From Eurosta solidaginis (taxonomy: Eukaryota; Arthropoda; Insecta; Diptera; Tephritidae), in contig NC_090324.1 in assembly GCF_040869045.1 (NCBI RefSeq), forward strand, positions 57,503,346-57,567,345: a stretch of DNA of 64,000 bases. The letters run 5' to 3'. The position numbers and the translations under genes are program-made. A model generated the notes under the pieces. That model made no database searches. It saw nothing but the letters and a program-made list of their open reading frames with translations, and was not told the origin of the DNA. Below, piece by piece: positions 22,384-33,479 of this stretch (position 1 is the first letter of the stretch; each line of letters begins with the position of its first letter).

Positions 22384-22482
22384 GTCGGAAGAGCCGTGGT
22401 TCCGATCCCCCTGATAGTCGGAAAGGCCGTGGTTCCCATCTCTCTGAGAGTTAGAAGAGCAGTGGTTCCGGTCTCTCTTTGG
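22384..22482 (-). repeat. Three in-phase 33-bp repeats
   Basis: Three consecutive 33-bp units share 'gccgtggttccga' (starts about 22,384, 22,417 and 22,450). The period equals 11 codons, so on the minus strand each would encode an 11-residue peptide of the form RDRNHxxSxxQ. It lies between the LINE 5' end and the BEL-1 zinc knuckle, and may be part of a Gag low-complexity segment. Confidence 0.6.
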
Positions 22483-22599
22483 CCATGCTGGCTGGTTGGT
22501 AATCAATGTGCCTATCCGTGGTTCCTTGGTCAATCTCCTCCGCCTCAATATTTTAGGAGTAGAGTGACAACGCCCCTTCGAGGTTATCGCGTTCTTCTT

Positions 22600-22930
22600 C
22601 CTCTACTTGTACACTCCATGGCTCACGAGAGGCTATTTTTTGCTCATCCACGTACAGACTGGTGTGGGGTTTCTCACCACATCATCGACATCTTCCGTTG
22701 CTTGTGCAACCAGCCGTGCGATGTGCCATGGAGAGGAATTTGCCACAGTAATTGCCCAAAAGTGCCTCACGCATCCGTTCGTCGGGCATCTTGGAACGAT
22801 AGACTGGGCAGAGCCGGATCGGATGCCTAGCCGAACACAAATGGCATGGGATCTTGAAGTAGCTGGCCTTCTTTTCATATGCCTTGCGTAATTGACCGTA
22901 GCGGGTCATGCTGCCTGCAATTAGACTCAA
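22600..22930 (-). pseudogene. BEL/Pao Gag zinc-knuckle fragment (BEL-1)
   Basis: A minus-strand frame reads KIPCHLCSARHPIRLCPVY, then MREALLGNYCGKFLSMAHRTAGCTSNGRC. This double Cys/His pattern is the C-terminal zinc-finger part of BEL/Pao Gag (compare CQKRHHPLLH in the element at 53.8 kb). Gag upstream is missing; the frame starts at 22,930 and reading is lost after about 22,690. It pairs with the protease at 20.7-21.1 kb. Confidence 0.7.
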
Positions 22931-23552
22931 TAAGTCATATTATATACGTGTCTGTATAGATTATTAAAAAAAAAAAAAATATCTGGTTGTGGCTTAATGA
23001 CGAGATTACCTCAAAATTCTGACTCATAAAATTTTTCAGAACCAGGTATACAAATTTTAGAAAAAAAGTTCAAGATTTGGGGTTATCTTTGTGTCCCCTA
23101 GTGTATTTTAAATTGCAGAAACTTTGTTATAAATTGTGGTGATGTTTGCTATAAACCACCCTGGGCTCCCACCAACAAGGTGCACAACTTTGCTGGATTA
23201 ATGTGTGGACATTAATACACTGGTGGTTAGATCGGTTATAACACCTTCCCTTGTATGTGACAATACACTACTCTTTCTCCTCATACGTTCGTAAACGATT
23301 TGGTATAATTTTTTAATTGGTATTTCATTGAATAGCAACGTCTTATTTGATATTAACGACCTACCAGAATATTTGGTATATTTGGCTTTTAGGCCTAAAA
23401 TGGTGCAGGGTTAGTCAAGTGCTCATTAATTGTGGCCATGGTTGCCTGTGGCTTGCTTGTTCAGTTTGTAGGTAAAGCATTTCCTGAATGAGAAATGTCA
23501 TTTTGAAAAATCCAAGAGGTAGTAAAGTAGCAGAGCGGTAAGTATTGTAAAT
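22931..23552. other. AT-rich spacer, nothing recognised
   Basis: Contains an A14 run near 22,966 but no coding frame, no LTR-like end and no repeat shared with the rest of the window. It lies between BEL-1 and the Vps35 copy. Confidence 0.5.
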
Positions 23553-23642
23553 TTATTTGTAATTTCTTTTTACTATTATTTTTTTTCTTATATTTTCAGG
23601 TAAAATGCAATGAAGTGATTGACTTTCATAAATTTTTTTTGG

Positions 23643-25901
23643 TAAATCCTCATTAATTTTGGCAATAAGCTGATTCAACATTGCCACAGTTATTAATGAA
23701 TTGCCACGCTCAAAATAGAACAGATAATGATTCAGCAAGTCGACATAAAGTTGCACTTGTACGCCAACGTCCAGACAATGCGCTATTATACGTACTCCTT
23801 TCTTTAGGCAATCAAGGGTGCGTTTCTCATAACACATATCTGTACAATTTTGCAGCGCAGGCCACCACACCACTACATTGATCGGGTTTCTTCAATAGTT
23901 TAGAGGCAGAAAGCGCACAATTCGTACGCAAAAATTCAACATTTTTCTCACTAAAACACGACATTTATTCAAATGTGGATATTATTAGCATAATTGCAGC
24001 CAATTGCGCTTTAGAATCTGAGATTTCATCCTCAAATTGCGAAAAGGCTTGCGTCATAAATTCATAAGCAACAGTCTCGTGATTTGTATAGCCGATCCCG
24101 CCTATAACTAAAGCACCTTGCAAGTAAAAACGCAACACCAAATCAGCTAGATCTGCTTTTGCTATGGCGAATTTACTGTGATAATATTGTAATATCTTTT
24201 GACATTTCTTATCCCAGTTATCATCTTCATCAAAAATAGCTTTATATTTGTAGGCCAACTGATAGACAGAGAATATGAGTGGCGGTAAAACATGTTTGAC
24301 ACGTTGTGAACCACCGGTGCCTAGATATTTTCGTGCGGATTGTAGAATTTTGTATTGCATGTCGGATTCATCGGATTTCATATAGTGTATGAAACGCGCA
24401 ACAATGCCTTGTTCTTCAGCGAATTCTTCAGGATCGACAGTATTACCATTGGTGGGTGGGGTTGCTTATTTACCATTTGGTCCCACTGGCAATTCTTCAT
24501 ATTTGATTAGTGGCGTGAATATAGTTAATACATGTTCAACTTGCTCCGGGCTGTCTGAATGCAGATGGTATAAAAGTTTCGAATTGAATCACATTCATTA
24601 ATATAATGCCATATAATGCCATTGATTTTCGTGAAATGTAATCGATTTGTCCAGCAGTGGTGTGAAGTTCTTTCATTGTATGACAGTTAGAGCGTTGTTA
24701 TAGAAATCGATGCAAATACGTAAGAGACGTGATACGTCTTGATTCACCGACAGAAAATGTGATACATTATTCATGCTAAGACGCTCTAAAATTTGTGTCG
24801 TAGTGCAGAGCACTTTGTCAACATAGTCAACCCGATCTGGATAAACTTTTTGGGCGAGGCTTAGTAACTCAATCTGCAGGGATATTGTATCTTCTAGAGG
24901 AATATCAGTACGGGTCTGCACAATATTTGATACTTGTATGCTGAACACTTCAAATAATTCCACCTCAGGTGGTATAATGGATTCAATATCGGTACCGCTT
25001 GTCTTGCCACTCCTCTGGTTGTATGCCGCCAAACGATCAATTAAAGAAATTATTATAATCTTCACATTCACACCAGTCTCTAGCTGTGCACATGATTTCA
25101 GGAACGGATCTAATGTTTGCAAATGAAACTCATCGGGAAATACTTGTATAATACATTCCATAAGATATTCCTGCGCAATAGCATCACGACAACTAACCAC
25201 CTGTACCAATATACCCGGCAATATCCAGCGCTGGTAGTGTTTTAATATTGCTTTGTGCCAACTAATATTTTGATTTCTTCACGTTCTTTCTCACGTCGTG
25301 ACTTCTCACTTGAGTGACCCTGATGCTGCATACGCATCCATAATTTATTCATTTCAGCAAAATTGGTAAGTACAAAATCAATAGCACCCAATACATTGCC
25401 TTCATGTTCATTATCTGCTTTGAGTACATCTGGTAATATGTTACGTGTACATTGTAACAAATAGTTACGTAGCAATAGGCCCCGTAATGGATGTTGTACA
25501 CCGAGGCACATTTCTACTAAATCTTTCAGTATGCTACGTTTGAATGTGGAATCATTTTTAATATGTACAATACCAACAGGGATGAGTAAATATAAGCGCG
25601 GCACAATTGTGTGCGAATACTGCACCAGTTCACAAAAATCTGTCTCTTCATTGCTGTTCTCACTCAAATACAATTCCAGGTGGCAAAGTTCATCTCTGAT
25701 AGCCATATATAACTCATAGTAGCTCTTCGGTGATAGCAAGGAGGTACGCAATTCGCTCAACATAGTACTAACACATTTTAGTGCATCCAATATACGATCC
25801 TTATCAAGAAAATGGTTCATTTGGAATGCTTGTTTACGCGCTGTGCCAATAGCTTCAGCGAGTAGCTTCTCCTGATCATCAACACCATTCGGCATGGTCA
25901 T
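23643..25901 (-). pseudogene. Vps35: Vps35 pseudogene (retromer subunit), intronless
   Basis: VPS35 is the alpha-solenoid scaffold of the retromer, recycling cargo from endosomes. Translated pieces in order: 219 residues from an ATG at 25,901 ([68 protein letters not shown]); 182 residues at 24,673-25,221 (IIQVFPDEFHLQTLDPFL, PDRVDYVDKVL); 138 at 23,965-24,381; and LNHYLFYFERGNSLITV near 23,700. The family is normally about 790-810 residues. Lesions: a deletion with frameshift after KILVGT, a stop after NNALTVIQ, scrambled frames at 24.47-24.67 kb, a stop after LIISTFE, a deletion near 23,850, and loss of the C-terminus after NEDLP. The parts abut without introns, suggesting a retrocopy; no poly-A or target duplication was seen. 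Confidence 0.88.
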
Positions 25902-26459
25902 GCGGCGCTCAGCACCGTCGCTGTTGCCTCCACTTTATTATTATAGTACACGATTAAACATAAAGAATTTTTGTTGAAAAGTAGATCTAACAGCGTTAAG
26001 CAGACGCTATCACTGTGGTAAAAATATTGACCATGCGTTCTTAGAATTCTGGCTCGTTATCCTTACATCTATTGCACTTCCCTTTGCTAGTTAGCCGATA
26101 TTGACGCACGATCTTATCAAAACTCGCTGGTTCATTAACGTGACTCGTTGTTGTTTTGCAAAATGCATATTCCTTTCCTAATTCAGAGAAAGGGTCTGCG
26201 AAGTACTTACACACTTCAACTGAAAAAGGGTTTTGTTAATTGCCCAACAATACACATGTACATATGTACATTTACGTATGATACTTTTTTGATTTCGACT
26301 GGCTAATTGCTGGATTTGTAGTAAAACTGTTTGATGTATTGCGTGAAAATACTCGATTGAAATTCCACTATATTGCCTATGTTCACGGTGTGGAAACATT
26401 GTTTTGGGATTTCGTGAAGTGGAATACTATCGGCAAAGGTTTTAATTGGATGCATCAGA
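25902..26459. other. Spacer between Vps35 copy and BEL-2
   Basis: The first ~75 bp left of the Vps35 start on the minus strand could be 5' UTR. The rest holds only a 73-residue minus frame (26,178-26,399) with no recognised domain. Confidence 0.4.
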
Positions 26460-27899
26460 TTATTCTGCCTCATCGCGATGGTAGGGCAACATGATGAGTT
26501 TTACCAAGGGTCGGGTTATCTGGCCTTTACTCGTCATGATATCGACCACTCTGACGTGATCGTCGGGTCCTGGGTGTAATTTGACCACCCGTCCGAGTCT
26601 CCGATCGTTTGGAGACAAATTGTCCTCTTTGATTACGACCAGGTCCCCGATTTTTAGGTTCGTTTTGGGAAATCTCCATTTATTTCTTTTATGCAGTTCA
26701 GAGAGGTATTCCGATTTCCACCTCTTGAAGAAGGAGTGATGTAGGGATTTTAACTTTTGCCATCGATTTATGATTGAGGCAGAGTTTTTTGCTGGCCTCA
26801 GGTTCTGGTGGGGATAAGAGATATCCTCCTACCAGAAAGTGGCCGGGGGTTAGTGGCTCCAGGTCTGATGCATTGTTTGACGCAGGGCTCAATGGTCGGG
26901 AGTTGAGGTAGGCTTCGATCCTGAATAGCAAAATCGCAAACTCCTCAAAGGTGAATTTGCAACTTGAGGAGATTTTATGAAGTGACTTTTAAAACTTTTC
27001 ACTCCGGCCTCCCACAGTCCCCCCATGTGCCGAGCTGATGCGGGAATAAAGTGCCACTATAAGGATTGATGGGAGTACTTGTATAGGGTGTTATCGCGGG
27101 CATTTTGTAGGAATTCCCTCATTTCCGCTTTAAGTGCTCTAGAAGCCCCGACAAAATTCGTGCCATTGTCGGAAAACATCTTACTAGGGCAGCCTCTTCG
27201 CGAAACGAACCTCGCAAATGCTGCTAAAAATGATTGAGTCCTGAGGTCGGAGGTGGGTTCCAGGTGAATCGCTTTCGTTGCAAAGTAACGAAGAAGCATA
27301 CATACCCCTTCGACACTCTACAACCTCGTCCCGGAAAGTTCTTTATATTGAAGGGTCCCGCAAAATCGACTTCTGTATTTGTGAATGCCAGTGAGTACGT
27401 ATTTCTCTCCTTGGGTAAAATACCCATTAGCTGGGTTTGAACGCGATTTTCGGTAAATTGTGCATTCTTTGCAATTGTGTATCGTCGATTTTATCATATT
27501 CTTGACGCGTGGTATCCAATACAGCGTACGGATGAGGCATAGCATAAGTTGGTTTTCCCCATGGAGTGAGATCCTATGAGTGAATTTGACGATAAGACGC
27601 GACAACTGGCAATTATACGGCAGAATAACTGGGTGTCCCTCGTTGTACGGGATATCTTCGGAAGCTCCGAGGCGACCGCCTGGCCTCATAACCCCCCTTT
27701 CATCTATAAATGGGTTCAGTGGTAGTACCTTGCTCTTTGCTCCTATAAGTTTTTTAGATTTTAAAGCTGAATAATACTCACCATCATACCTCTTTTGATA
27801 GATAACAATCAGACGTTGGGTCGTTGCTTTTATTTCGCTCGACTTCTGACGTGGTGGTATATTCTGTTTCTTGGGTAGGCCAATTTGAGCTATCTTCAT
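26460..27899 (-). pseudogene. BEL-2 integrase, frameshifted
   Basis: Zinc-binding HHCC region (MLCLIRTLYWIPRV, then NCKECTIYRKSR), catalytic core with VDFAGPF (first Asp), SDNGTNFVGA (second Asp) and GGLWEAGVK near 27,000-27,035 (Glu), then the C-terminal NSRPLSPAS and LTPGHFLVG blocks, ending KLIMLPYHRDEAE at a stop at 26,460. All three catalytic acidic residues are visible, but they lie in different frames (main pieces 27,318-27,899, 27,057-27,299 and 26,698-26,931), so the gene is dead. It is the integrase DNA-joining enzyme of BEL elements. Confidence 0.82.
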
Positions 27900-29290
27900 T
27901 AAGCCAAGAAGGGCCCTCCCACTACAGGGCGTTGCTGATAAGATCTTCAGCGGTTATACATATACTTGCGAGATCTACCGGGTTCGATGCCAAGTCGACA
28001 TGAAGCCAGTTTTCTATCCCTACTTTGTAAATTATTTTTGTCACCCTATAGGCAACGAAAGTGGACCACGAGCATGGGGGTTTGCGAATCCATGCAAGGA
28101 TGATTGTGAATCCGTCCATAGACAGGGTTGTTAAAATGAGATTTTTTCGGCTGACTGTACTATTTCCGCTAGTAGAACTGCACGACATATTTTAAGGCGG
28201 GGAAGAGATATGTTCTTGACCGGTGCTACTCTGGTTTTTGCAAAGAGCAAGTTTACGAACACATGATTCTCAATTTGTACCCTCAGGTATATTGCGGCTG
28301 CGTATAAATTCTCAGAAGCATCGCAAAAGCCATGTATTTCGATGCTCGCTACCGGGGAAAATCGTACATGCTTTCTAAAAAATCATGCCATCTATCTAAT
28401 ACCGCGGGAGATACGGCGTAGTCCCAGCCCGTGTCTTCCAGCCAAATACCTTGCATAATGATTTTCGAGGTAATAATAAATGGCCCTAGCCAACCTAGTG
28501 GATCAAATAATTTTGCTATAGCAGACAAAATTGTTCTCTTTGTGAACACATCTTGGTTATCTATGGGTTTCGTAGAAAAATAGAAATAATGAGAGTGGGC
28601 ATTCCACCTGATCCCTAAGGCTTTAACCATGCTAGCATCTTCAAAATTTAAAAAGTTTTCATTTAATAACGCGATATTGGTATAACTTCCAGTAGTTGGT
28701 CGCAATTGGAAGTCCACTTCCTGAGGGAGAAGCCGGCTGATTGTAATGCCGCTTGGATTTCGTCCCTTGCCTTCGTGGCGGTAGCAATGGTGTGTCTACC
28801 CGCTAAAATGTCGTCGACATACATAAGCTGTCGTAGGATGTCCGATGCGATGGGATAAGTTTCCTCTACATCTTCTGCTAGTTGAATAAGGGTCCTTATG
28901 GCCAGGTAGGGCGCGCAGTTTAAACCGAAGTTCACGGTTTTCAAGTCGTATAGGCTGATTGGTTCGCTGGTGGATGACCTGAAGACGATGCGTTGATACC
29001 TGGTGTCCCTGGGCTCTAGCAATATCTACCGGTACATCTTTTCAATGTCACTGTTGAATACGTATCGGAACAATCTCCAACGGAGTATGAGAATCGTTAG
29101 ATCACTCTGAAGGACTGGGCCTGAATAAAGGACATCATTTAAACTCATTCCATTAGCAGTGGGACAGGAGGCATTAAAAACTACTCTCACTTTAGTGGTG
29201 GTGCTTTCTTCCTTAACTACTGCGTAATGGTGTAAAAAATAGGTATCGCATGTGTCTGCCGGAACATGCCCTTCTACCCGTGCCATATGA
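27900..29290 (-). pseudogene. BEL-2 reverse transcriptase and RNase H, with stops
   Basis: Reverse transcriptase pieces: [23 protein letters not shown] and EKMYR (29,026-29,286); an in-frame TAG follows EKMYR; then [19 protein letters not shown] and the catalytic LMYVDDILAG (28,663-29,022) with both aspartates kept; then LGIRWNAHSHYFYF and LFDPLGWLGPFII (28,349-28,717). RNase H follows with IILAWIRKPPCSWSTFVAYR and WLHVDLASNPVDLAS (27,922-28,188). This is the normal pol order, broken into at least four frames. Confidence 0.82.
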
Positions 29291-29561
29291 GCTAACGTTT
29301 CGTATTATATCGAGTCGTAGATTGTATTGCGTTTGCAATTCGGGATTTTTCGCTAACCGGTTTTCATTTCTAAAAAATTGTGAGCGCGCGCTCTTAGCGA
29401 CGGTCCTAATGAGATACCCTTTTAAAATCATGCTTAAAAGGAAAAGACACAATATATTTGCCATCTTTATTTCTTTTGGTGGGTTTTTAATACAACTCCT
29501 CGCAGTAATTTTCTTCCTTGGTATAAACATGGTTTTTGGGAATGTCTTCCAGCTCCCAAAA

Positions 29562-30068
29562 TTACACTATTTCCTTGTCCAGCGATACCTCATTAAAAAA
29601 TGGCACACACCTGCCGGCTGGGCTGGCCGTTTCCGTTTGGCCAGTTAGTATCCAGCCAAATACAGTTTCCTGCGGAAGGAGGGTGCCTAAAACATTTTCT
29701 CGTATACCGCCTAGCATTATCTGTGCGTAAATATCCCCACCCAGAATAAGGTATACTTGTTCATTTAAAAAGAACTTCCGATCTGCTAGCACCAAGTCCG
29801 GGAAAACTTGGTGTGTCATAGGGTCAATTTGACAGGTTGGCAGATTGCCAGTAAGCTGCGCTAATGCTGTGGTGTGTATGCGTACATTCGGGTTTATTGA
29901 TGACCGCAACTGAATGAAGCATGCCTCTTTCACTTGGGCTGACACCGTGTTGTTTATCCCTAACACTTGTGCATTTAGCTTGCGACTGGGCAAATTTATT
30001 CTTCTCTTAAGTCGCTCCGAAATGAACGAGCACTCTGATCCGCAGTCTATTAGGGCGCGGGTGTTCAT
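29562..30068 (-). pseudogene. BEL-2 protease
   Basis: 168 residues open. The active-site motif is RALIDCGSECSFIS (Asp and Gly retained); LVLADRKFFLNEQV, LILGGDIYAQIMLGG and ETVFGWILTG complete the domain. The frame ends at 29,562; the spacer before reverse transcriptase (29,290-29,560, with NRLAKNPELQTQYN) is in another frame. The protease is fairly intact but isolated by flanking frameshifts. Confidence 0.82.
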
Positions 30069-30079
30069 TGTTGTAAAAT

Positions 30080-30545
30080 ATATTGACTTGAACAGTACTT
30101 AATAGAACCCCTTTGCTTGTATTCGCGAAACAGGAATTGAAGTTGATTGGTTGATTATTTGCCGTGGCAGACTGACGTTGGGCCTGAGCCTGTGCCGAAG
30201 TAGATGGTCTTTGATCTAACTGGGTTTGTTGGGTTGTGGTTGGTCTCGTGTTCGTGCCCGCATTTTGTTGAATGTATGATGTCTTTGGCAAATGCTACAA
30301 TTAAAGGCGCACGTACATTTGGATATTGTATGTTTTGCCGAGAGGCAATTCAGATACCCCCGAGTGTCCTTTATAAACGCTATTCTGTCTAATACGGACA
30401 GCCGCTGGAAGTTTTGGCATTATGACAGCTTGTGGTTGTTTTTCTTACAGAATCTGCAAGTGTTTCTAGCTACACTTGCTTGGTAGGCGCCTACTTTCTT
30501 TTTAGACGAATCATTATTATGTTTGGGTGGTGGTTGTTTGGAAGA
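30080..30545 (-). pseudogene. BEL-2 Gag zinc-knuckle end, truncated
   Basis: Minus-strand pieces read TCRFCKKNNHKLS, a stop, then LSVLDRIAFIKDTRGYLNCL, AKHTISKC, CSICQRHHTF: the paired zinc-finger stretch at the end of BEL/Pao Gag. The capsid-like part of Gag is missing because the element is cut at about 30,545. Confidence 0.7.
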
Positions 30546-30558
30546 TTTGGTATATATG

Positions 30559-30956
30559 AATAAAAAGGAAGTGATTAATATTAAAATTTACAATAGTGTT
30601 TTATTTCAAGGGAATATGCAATATAAGAATAGAAAGTAGAGTTTAAAGGAGCAAGCATGCAATTGCTACAATGTTACCTTTAATATATATTCAGGGACTC
30701 TGCGTACTGGCGGTGATGTTTTAATGGTGGTTAGAAACTTGTTGATCTAACTTACGAGCGTGCGTATACTGCTGCGGCTTTAATCCAAGTGACCGAGTCC
30801 AATTCCACGCGTTCCGTTTACCCCCCAAAGCTAACAGGCCTTTGGCGGGGTAACTTAACCAAACGTCAATTTTTCTTTGAGTATAAGTTCTAGCGGCCGT
30901 AACCAATAAGCGGTTTTGTATTAGATTGTATTAGGGTGGCCGGCCCTTAATTTTCC
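30559..30956 (+). repeat. ~390-bp dispersed repeat, right copy
   Basis: Direct repeat of 20,290-20,682, sharing the phrases 'ttaccccccaaagctaacag' and 'taacttacgagcgtgcgtat'. Its left edge coincides with the truncation of BEL-2 Gag. The sequence to its right includes a partial tRNA-like segment related to 19,555-19,626. Confidence 0.75.
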
Positions 30957-30999
30957 TTTGGGGCTAGCCTGCTGGCCTAAACATGCTGAGTGGTAAAAA

Positions 31000-31045
31000 G
31001 CTTTTACACTGGTATGAATGTTGGAGATTCGAGTTGGTTCCTGCT
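31000..31045 (+). other. Partial tRNA-like sequence
   Basis: Reads 'catgctgagtggtaaaaagc' then 'tttacactggtatgaatgtt', the same order as the minus-strand segment at 19,555-19,626. It is cut at about 31,045 by LINE sequence. Confidence 0.5.
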
Positions 31046-31049
31046 TTAA

Positions 31050-32079
31050 TTCGTCTGCTTTCCTTTTATACGCAGACGATCTTAAAATTTTTCGTAAAAT
31101 TAATGGCCCGTCAGATGCAGTGCTGCTACAAAATGATCTAAATAATTTTGTTGTTTGGTGTAATGCCAATAATTATAATCTCTACCAAAATGTCAAAAAC
31201 GTTTTCGAATGTCTTTTTGTAAGTCGTCTAACTAGCATACCACGCCCTATGATATCTCAGGCGTTGAATTGGCTTCTTTCAAAGAGTTTATCGATCTAGG
31301 TTTTGTCTTCGACACTTCTTTCTCGTTCGTTAGTGATATCTGTTATGTCCTTCCGAAGGCTTACAGAAACCTTGCCTTCCTTCTCAGATATGAAAAATAC
31401 TTTAAGGATCCCTATCCCATGATCCCTTTAGTTCACTGAAAACTTGAATACGTGTCTGTTTTCTGGAATCCTATCTATAGTGGCACTCTGCCGGGTTAGA
31501 AAGGGTTCAAAGAAAATTCATTAAATTTTGCTTATTTTATTTATATTTATTTATTAACTTTGACGACCCAACCCCATCCTATTACTCGTGCTGCAAGGTT
31601 ATCAATCTCCAATCTCTTGAAACTCGAAGAGCTGTGCATTTACTAATGTTTGTTTATGATCTCCTCGCTGGCTCTTTGGATTGTTCAGCTCTCCTAGCAA
31701 AAGTTACCTTTAATGTACCTAATAGGTGTCTTCGTACTTTTGGTAGAGCTAATTATTGCATGCTCGACCCGATTTTTCGCGCACTTACCGAATTTAATAG
31801 ACTCTCAGTGAGTTTTCTTTTCGATTTCTCTTTGCCGAGAAGTACGTTCAAGTCTTCTCTGTAATTGTACTTTTAATTTATTTTTATTTATTTATTTAAC
31901 TCATTGTTTATCTTATTTTATTTTCATGTTACTTACGTTTATAAGTTTTAATATCTTTTAATTCATTTGTATCTAGTCTTTAAGATTCTTTTTGATCATT
32001 GACTTAATAAACTAAACTAAACTAAAATAAACTAAACTAAACTAAACTAAACCAAACTAAAAAAAAAAAAAAAAAAATA
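31050..32079 (+). pseudogene. LINE reverse transcriptase C-terminal half with (CTAAA)n and poly-A tail
   Basis: Starts within reverse transcriptase at FLLYADDLKIFRKINGPSDA (catalytic YADD present), continues KEFIDLGFVFDTSFSF and LEYVSVFWNPIY in changed frames, and ends CRLTEFNRLSV-like text near 31,790 with DFSLPRSTFKSSL before a stop at 31,863. Several stops and shifts occur. The 3' UTR ends in CTAAA repeats (32,009-32,060) and about 17 A residues. It splits a repeat whose other half resumes at 32,080. The conserved words fit a Jockey/CR1-like LINE; the clade is not fixed. Confidence 0.8.
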
Positions 32080-32243
32080 CTTAGCTCCCGAGAAGCTAGC
32101 TGATGTAGAAGTGAAATTCAGAAACATATCCTAGTAACCACTGCCGTTTGTAAACTTTGCAATTTTCTGTAATCTCAATAACAAAACAATTGAATAAAGC
32201 CACACGAGCAAGTCTCGCTAATTAAATACAGATGATAATATTT
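32080..32243 (+). repeat. Repeat shared with 19.4-20.0 kb
   Basis: 'gctagctgatgtagaagtga' through 'gccgtttgtaaactttgcaa' to 'ctcgctaattaaatacagat' matches the reverse complement of 19,440-19,560 and 19,930-19,985. It is the continuation of the family interrupted by the LINE at 31,050-32,079. Confidence 0.75.
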
Positions 32244-32273
32244 ATACTCAGTTGAGCAGAGCTCACAGAGTAT
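32244..32273 (+). other. Hairpin at the HINE 5' end
   Basis: ATACTC at 32,244-32,249 pairs with GAGTAT at 32,268-32,273, enclosing GAGC-aga-GCTC. In the other subfamily (15,678; 15,968; 40,621) the inner stem is GTGC-ttt-GCAC, so both arms changed together and pairing is kept. Confidence 0.75.
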
Positions 32274-33479
32274 ATTAAGTTTGATTGGATAACGGTTTGT
32301 TGTACATATATAAAGGAATCGAGATAGACATAGACTTCCATATATCAAAATAATCAGGATCGAAAAAAAATTTGATTGAAGCATGTCCGTCCGTCCGTCC
32401 GTTAACACGATAACTTGAATAAATTTTGAGGTATCTTGATGAAATTTGGTACGTAGGTTCCTGAGCACTCATCTCAGATCGCTATTTAAAATGAACGATA
32501 TCGGACTATAACCACGCCCACTTTTTCGATATCGAAAATTTCGAAAAACCGAAAAAGTGCGATAATTCATTACCAAATACAGATAAAGCGACGAAGCTCG
32601 GTAAATGAGTTAAATTTATGACGCAGAATAGAAAATTAGTAAAATTTTGGACAATGGGCGTGGCACCGCCTACTTTTAAAAGAAGGTCATTTAAAATTTT
32701 GCAAGCTGTAATTTGTCAGTCGTTGAAGATATCATGATGAAATTTGGCAGGGACGTTACTCCAATTACTATATGTACGCCTAATAAAAATTTGCAAAATC
32801 GGAGAAGGACCACGCCCACTTTAAAAAAAATTTTTTTTAAGTAAAATTTTAACAAACAATTTAATATCTTTACAATATATAAGTAAATTATGTCAACATT
32901 CAACTCCAGTAATGATATGGTGCAACAAAATACAAAAATTAAAGAAAATTTCAATATGGGCGTGGCTCCGAACAAAAATTAACCAATCCTTTTGAAATTT
33001 GGTAGCGGCATAGATTTTATGATGTTAACTGTTTTCCGTGACAACGGGCGAAATCGGTTAATGCCACGCCCAGTTTTTATACACAGTCTTTCGTCTGTCC
33101 TTCCGCATGGCCGTTAACACGATAACTTAAGAAAAATCGACATATCTTTAATGAACTTAGTTCACGTACTTACTTGAACTCACTTTATCTTGGTATAAAA
33201 ATGAACGAAATCCGACAATGACCACGCCCACTTTTTCGATATCGAAAATTACGAAAAATGAAAAAAATGCCATAATTCTACACCAAATACGAAAAAAGGG
33301 ATGAAACATGGTGAGGTAATTGAATTGGTTTATTGACGCGAAATATAACTTTAGAAAAAACTTTATAAAATGGTTGTGAAGAAAATGAAAAAGTTCTGCA
33401 GGGCGAAATAAAAAACCCTTAAAATCTTGACAGGTATTACATATATAAATAAATTAGCGTTATCCAACAGATGATGTTC

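Larger units (their letters stand above)
26460..30545 (-). mobile_element. BEL/Pao retrotransposon BEL-2, no LTRs, decayed
   Basis: Order on the minus strand is Gag zinc knuckle, protease, reverse transcriptase, RNase H, integrase, the normal BEL/Pao order. No LTR, primer-binding site or polypurine tract was recognised; the gag side stops at 30,545 just before the right 390-bp repeat, and the integrase side ends at its natural stop (26,460). At least one in-frame stop and several frameshifts break pol, so it cannot make a polyprotein. Its protein sequence differs from BEL-1 and from the element at 49-57 kb, so three BEL lineages occur here. Confidence 0.85.

Noticed and set aside
23643..25901. 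Functional Vps35 gene with introns at the frame breaks
   Set aside because: At the breaks the conserved protein is missing or shifted without an intron-sized insertion, and in-frame stops lie inside conserved helices. An assembly error remains possible.
20290..30956. 390-bp repeats as the two LTRs of one BEL element
   Set aside because: The BEL fragments beside the two copies belong to different families, neither shows a primer-binding site or polypurine tract next to the repeat, and a TG...CA boundary was not found.
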